Positions 31,415 to 34,618 of a stretch of DNA of 34,618 bases are shown one piece after another. The notes beneath the pieces were generated by a model. It did no database searches. It saw only the letters and a list, made by a program, of their open reading frames with translations, and was not told the origin of the DNA. The first letter of the stretch is position 1; every line of letters starts with the position of its first letter. Position numbers and translations under genes: made by a program. Source of the stretch: Clostridia bacterium (GTDB lineage Bacteria > Bacillota > Clostridia > Oscillospirales > Butyricicoccaceae); NCBI GenBank assembly GCA_017455565.1, contig JAFSZV010000006.1, positions 1-34,618 of the forward strand. The letters run 5' to 3'.

Positions 31415-32158
31415 TTGAACAAGACGCTTTTTTTCGCGATCCTGGAGGGAGACCGCCGGCAAAACGTGCTGTATGAGCTGCTGACAGCCGACGGATACGA
31501 GGCGCAGATCCTGCCGGACTGCGACCGATGGAAAGAAGAAAACCTGCCGCCGCCCGGCGCGATCCTGATCGCGGCATCCGCTTCGTCCGCGCTGCGCCGG
31601 GAGGCCGGGAGAGAGGGCTTCCGCCTGCTGGAATACGGCTCGCTGCCGTCATTTCAAAAGGAAAACGGTGTCATTACGGCCGAGGGAGCGATCCAGCTTG
31701 CCATGAAGCATCGCCTCCGTATCCTGCGGGGAAGCCGCGCGCTGGTGATCGGATGGGGAAACATCGGAAAACCTCTGGCCGCCATGCTGCGTGCGCTGGA
31801 CGTTACCGTCGGCGTTGCGGTGCGCAGGGAAGAGCAGCTTTGGCATATCCGGGCCGAAGGGTATCGTCCCGTCTTTTCTGCGGCGCTGGAGCAGGAGGCG
31901 GGGGACTATGATCTGATTTTCAATACCGCTCCCGCCATGGTCCTGCCAGAGGTCGTGCTGGAGCAGGTTCATCCCCGCACGCTGGTGATTGATCTGGCGT
32001 CGCGTCCGGGCGGCGTCGACCGGCAGGCGGCGGAGCGGCTTGGGATTAAGTGCGTGCAGGCACTGGGTTTGCCCGGCCTGCTGACCCCCGTTTCGGGCGC
32101 CATTGCCATCCGCAGCGCAATCGAGCAGCTTTTGAAGGAGGAGCAAGATGAACGATAA
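31415..32158 (+). CDS. dpaA: Dipicolinate synthase subunit A
   Basis: 247 residues, shorter than the ~290 of many homologues; the N-terminus looks compact rather than cut, because GGAGG (31403-31407) correctly precedes the TTG start. With DpaB it makes dipicolinic acid from the lysine-pathway intermediate in the mother cell, for loading into the spore core. The NAD(P)-binding motif ALVIGWGNIGKPLAAMLRAL, then DLIFNTAPAMVLP and LVIDLASRPGGVD, are SpoVFA signatures. The end overlaps dpaB by 11 bases. Confidence 0.93.
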   Translation: MNKTLFFAILEGDRRQNVLYELLTADGYEAQILPDCDRWKEENLPPPGAILIAASASSALRREAGREGFRLLEYGSLPSFQKENGVITAEGAIQLAMKHRLRILRGSRALVIGWGNIGKPLAAMLRALDVTVGVAVRREEQLWHIRAEGYRPVFSAALEQEAGDYDLIFNTAPAMVLPEVVLEQVHPRTLVIDLASRPGGVDRQAAERLGIKCVQALGLPGLLTPVSGAIAIRSAIEQLLKEEQDER

Positions 32159-32717
32159 GCACATCGGCGTTGCCCTTACGGGATCCTTTTGCACCTTTTC
32201 CCAGGTGCTGCCCGTGATCCGCAGGTTGGCGGAGCGCAATTCTGTCACCGCGATTTTGTCGCCTGCCGCCGCCGCGACGGACACGCGCTTTTACCGCGCC
32301 GAGGATCTTCGCCGCGAATTGGAGCAGATCACCGGAAATCCGTTGATGACAACCATTGCACAGGCCGAGCAAATCGGGCCGAAAAAGCTGTTTGACGTGC
32401 TTCTGGTGGCACCCTGCACCGGAAACACCATGGCGAAGCTCAAGTGCGGGATCACCGATACCTCCGTGCTGATGGCAGTAAAGGCGCAGCTTCGGAATGA
32501 CCGCCCCGTGGTGCTGGCTTTTTCCACCAACGACGCGTTGGGCGCCGCGGCGGTGAATATCGGCACGCTGCTCAACCGAAGAAATCTGTATTTTGTGCCC
32601 TTCGGACAGGATGATCCGCAGAAAAAGCCCCGATCCATGGCGGCGGGCTTCGGCCTGTGCGAAGCAGCGATGGACGCGGCGCTGGAGGGGAGACAGCTTC
32701 AGCCGATCCTGCTGTAA
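32148..32717 (+). CDS. dpaB: Dipicolinate synthase subunit B (flavoprotein-like)
   Basis: 189 residues. IGVALTGSFCTFSQVLPVIR opens a flavoprotein/decarboxylase-like Rossmann fold; LLVAPCTGNTMAKLKCGITD and VVLAFSTNDALGAAAVNI are SpoVFB signatures. It overlaps dpaA by 11 bases, so the two are co-translated. No strong terminator follows; the next gene has its own promoter. Confidence 0.95.
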   Translation: MNDKHIGVALTGSFCTFSQVLPVIRRLAERNSVTAILSPAAAATDTRFYRAEDLRRELEQITGNPLMTTIAQAEQIGPKKLFDVLLVAPCTGNTMAKLKCGITDTSVLMAVKAQLRNDRPVVLAFSTNDALGAAAVNIGTLLNRRNLYFVPFGQDDPQKKPRSMAAGFGLCEAAMDAALEGRQLQPILL

Positions 32718-32721
32718 TGAA

Positions 32722-32749
32722 TTGACATTTTCAAAAAATGGATTATAAT
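32722..32749 (+). promoter_or_regulatory. Sigma-A promoter of the dipeptidase gene
   Basis: Perfect TTGACA (32722-32727) and perfect TATAAT (32744-32749), 16-base spacer. Strong and probably vegetative, unlike the sporulation genes upstream. Confidence 0.85.
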
Positions 32750-32781
32750 ATAAGTAGAAAAAAACGAATGGAAGTGCAGCC

Positions 32782-33450
32782 ATGACGGAAAGGATGGCCG
32801 GTATGAATCAAAGCACGGCTTGCGTGCCCAAGGCACGAGAACTTCCCAAAGGATTTGTTTATATCGACGAACTGATCGAGGATTGTATCATCGACGCGAA
32901 ATATGCCGGTACCGACAATTTCATGGGCCGTCCTGCCGATGGATATGAGCAGCCGCTGGTGATTATGACGAAGGAGGTCGCTGCGGGCTGCGTCAAGGCG
33001 GCGGAGCTTCTGCGAAAGCAGGGCTATGTCCTGAAAATTTTCGACGCCTACCGTCCGCAGCGCGCTGTTGACGATTTCTGCCGCTGGGGCGAGGATACGT
33101 GCGATATTCGCCGCAAGCCGATCCAATATCCCAACGTCGAGAAAAAAGACATGTTCGATCAGGGCTATATCGCCCGCAGATCGGGACATACTCGCGGAAA
33201 AGCTGTGGATCTGACACTGGTGGACCGCAAGACCCGTCAGGAGCTGGATATGGGCTCATGCTTTGACTTTATGGATCCCCGCAGCTGGCCCGACAGCGAC
33301 GAAGTCACATCCGCGCAGCGCCGCAACCGCTGTATCCTGCGCGACGCGATGTTGGCTGCGGGCTTTGTACCCTATGAGTGCGAATGGTGGCATTTCAGCG
33401 TAGATCCCGAGCCCTATCCTGATACGTATTTTAACTTTCCCATCAGATAA
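32782..33450 (+). CDS. VanX-like D-alanyl-D-alanine dipeptidase (M15D)
   Basis: 222 residues. VanX-type zinc dipeptidases cleave free D-Ala-D-Ala. The zinc and catalytic motifs are present: SGHTRGKAVDLTL (SxHxxGxAxD) and, near the end, ECEWWHF (ExxWH). FDAYRPQRAVDDF contains the conserved Arg of the family. There is no signal peptide, so it is cytoplasmic. No vanH, vanA or two-component genes are adjacent, so this fits the widespread DdpX/VanX-like enzymes of cell-wall recycling or dipeptide use rather than a resistance cluster. An in-frame ATG at 32803 with AAGGA eight bases upstream is an equally good start. Confidence 0.9.
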   Translation: MTERMAGMNQSTACVPKARELPKGFVYIDELIEDCIIDAKYAGTDNFMGRPADGYEQPLVIMTKEVAAGCVKAAELLRKQGYVLKIFDAYRPQRAVDDFCRWGEDTCDIRRKPIQYPNVEKKDMFDQGYIARRSGHTRGKAVDLTLVDRKTRQELDMGSCFDFMDPRSWPDSDEVTSAQRRNRCILRDAMLAAGFVPYECEWWHFSVDPEPYPDTYFNFPIR

Positions 33451-33457
33451 TGCCAAA

Positions 33458-33486
33458 GAGCGCCCGATACCGGGCGCTCAACTTTT
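33458..33486 (+). terminator. Terminator of the dipeptidase gene
   Basis: GAGCGCCCG (33458-33466), loop ATAC, CGGGCGCTC (33471-33479), then AACTTTT. The stem is strong, the T run short. Confidence 0.75.
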
Positions 33487-33626
33487 AAAAAGTAAAAATT
33501 GCAGGTTCAGGCGATGTTGCATGTCAATTGTTTTTGGCTGTTTTTGGTGAAAAAGTGTTCAAAACACTGCGGTGCAGCGCTCTTTTCCTGAGTTGCCTGC
33601 AAAAAACATCCGAAGGAGGACAAATT

Positions 33627-34139
33627 ATGAACCGTTCCGATCCGAATGAGATCTACCGTCTGCTGGAGCAGCTGAAGATCCCTTACCGCAAGGTCGAGCA
33701 TCTGGAGGCATCGTCTATGGCGGACCTGACCGCCGTGGAAGGCGAACTGAATGCGCCTTTCTGCAAAAACCTCTTTTTGTGCAACCGGCAGAAAACGGAC
33801 TATTATCTTCTCCTGATCCGCGAGAACAAGCGTTTTCGCACCGCCGAGGTCTCAAAGTTGATCGGAGCGTCCCGCCTCAGCTTCGGGGAAGCAGACAGGC
33901 TCTATGAGCTGTTGGGCGTTCACCCCGGTGCGATCACGCCGCTGGGCCTGGTGTTCGACGGAGAGAAGCAGGTGCGTCTTTTGGTAGACAAAGATCTGCT
34001 TTCCTGCCGTGAGATCTGCGTCCATCCCTGTGTCAACACGGCCAGCGTCGCGCTGAAGACCGCCGATCTGTTTGAAAAGTATTTCCCCTTTACAGGTCAC
34101 AAGCCGCAACTGCTGGAAATCACCGGAGAGGTGGACTGA
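33627..34139 (+). CDS. YbaK/ProX-type aminoacyl-tRNA editing protein
   Basis: 170 residues. The YbaK domain hydrolyses mischarged tRNA (for example Ala- or Cys-tRNA-Pro) in trans. Family marks are FCKNLFLCNRQKTDYYLLLI near residue 47, where the Lys is catalytic, and LGVHPGAITPLGLVFD in the C-terminal half, as in ProX/PrdX-type proteins. The ATG at 33627 has GGAGGA six bases upstream. It is probably a single-gene unit, with a terminator at 34240-34274. The substrate tRNA is inferred from the family, not seen. Confidence 0.88.
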   Translation: MNRSDPNEIYRLLEQLKIPYRKVEHLEASSMADLTAVEGELNAPFCKNLFLCNRQKTDYYLLLIRENKRFRTAEVSKLIGASRLSFGEADRLYELLGVHPGAITPLGLVFDGEKQVRLLVDKDLLSCREICVHPCVNTASVALKTADLFEKYFPFTGHKPQLLEITGEVD

Positions 34140-34239
34140 AAGGGGCACGCCGCGGGCCGCACATGGCGGCATGCAAAAAAGGCAGGCGGCGGATGATCTG
34201 CGGGCCGGGTCCCATTTCATGGAAGAAATACGGAAAATG

Positions 34240-34274
34240 AGAAAAAGCAGCGGGATCATTTCGCTGCTTTTTCT
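34240..34274. terminator. Terminator downstream of the YbaK-type gene
   Basis: AGAAAAAGCAGCG (34240-34252), 9-base loop, CGCTGCTTTTTCT (34262-34274). Symmetric and strong. Confidence 0.88.
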
Positions 34275-34352
34275 GTAAGCGGACAGCGTTTTTCCCGACT
34301 CTACCGCCGGTCGGTTGCCTTTTTTGCCCGATCTGATAGGATAAAAGCGAGG

Positions 34353-34618
34353 GTGCGCCGGTACGGTGCAGGTAGAACAGCAAGGTGAAAGTCCTTGTCC
34401 GGCAAAGCGTAGCGAGCAGCCGGTACTCAGTCTTGGAGCCGAAGCCGCGAGGTGAGGTTTAAGCGTAGGCAGAGGAGCGCGAGAGCCGCAATGGGAAACT
34501 GTGAAGCGATTCAGCCCCGTAAGACATAAAGAACGGAAGCCGATGTAGTCCTCAATACCGCAGGCAGTAAGAACCGACCGTAAACGCGAGGTCGGGGAGA
34601 TTCCGTCGGGGTCAATAG
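34353..34618 (+). mobile_element. Group II intron, 5' part (cut by window end)
   Basis: The sequence from GTGCG (34353-34357) has the 5' splice-site consensus and the domain I landmarks of bacterial group II introns: GGTGAAAGTCCTTGTCCGGC, GAGCAGCCGGTACTCAGTC, GGAGCCGAAGCCGCGAGG and the GAGCGCGAGAGCCGC stretch. No reverse-transcriptase frame is reached; an LtrA-type protein would be expected in domain IV beyond the edge. It sits 78 bases past a strong terminator in intergenic DNA, a tolerant site. The subclass cannot be set from this part. Confidence 0.85.

Noticed and set aside
1..34618. CRISPR arrays, rRNA genes, phage structural genes
   Set aside because: No regularly spaced direct repeats, no rRNA sequence and no phage head or tail genes were seen.

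Overview
The window looks like chromosome from an endospore-forming, monoderm Firmicute of the class Clostridia, probably an Oscillospiraceae-type gut bacterium. The evidence is the spoIIGA-sigE-sigG cluster, spoIID with a SpoIIQ-type peptidase, dipicolinate synthase genes, two PyrR-type attenuators, an SLH-anchored Cna-B surface protein and fairly GC-rich coding DNA. The genus is an inference; no rRNA gene is present.

Left part (1-12.4 kb) is accessory in character. It holds an IS256-family transposase remnant, a small XRE repressor with a strong promoter and likely operator, an internally deleted serine recombinase, carB behind a PyrR attenuator, an IS5-like remnant, a 1260-residue Cna-B/SLH surface protein, another transposase remnant on the minus strand, a metallo-beta-lactamase-rubredoxin fusion, a TetR-type regulator, a Nudix hydrolase and tRNA-Leu(GAG). 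Related hairpins and a copied promoter-plus-hairpin module recur between these genes.

Middle part (12.5-22.7 kb) is core genome, mostly on the plus strand: a BaiN/HI0933-type flavoprotein, acpS, a GerS/YdcC-like lipoprotein, mazF with no adjacent antitoxin, two unrecognised genes, spoIIGA-sigE-sigG, mnmM (ytqB), a minus-strand membrane protein, then spoIID and a spoIIQ-like gene. spoIIGA activates pro-sigma-E. Sigma-E would in turn transcribe spoIID, which carries a near-consensus sigma-E promoter.

Right part (22.7-31.1 kb, minus strand) is a complete UMP pathway operon apart from carbamoyl-phosphate synthase: pyrC-pyrK-pyrD-pyrF-pyrE-pyrB-pyrI. It is preceded by a sigma-A promoter that overlaps the pyrR stop codon and by a PyrR attenuator built like the one in front of carB. 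Upstream are pyrR, a tyrosine-phosphatase-like gene and murC. carB, some 18 kb from the operon's last gene, should be co-regulated with it by PyrR; carA is absent.

The right end (31.4-34.6 kb, plus strand) has dpaA-dpaB (dipicolinate for the spore core), a VanX-like D-Ala-D-Ala dipeptidase, a YbaK/ProX-type editing domain protein and the 5' end of a group II intron cut by the window edge.

I did not find a wholly new defence or metabolic system. The strongest leads are the twin PyrR attenuators with an orphan carB, the mosaic hairpin/promoter repeat, the MBL-rubredoxin gene, the antitoxin-less mazF, two RNA hairpins that would mask translation starts in sporulation or germination genes, and the repeat-rich Cna-B/SLH protein.
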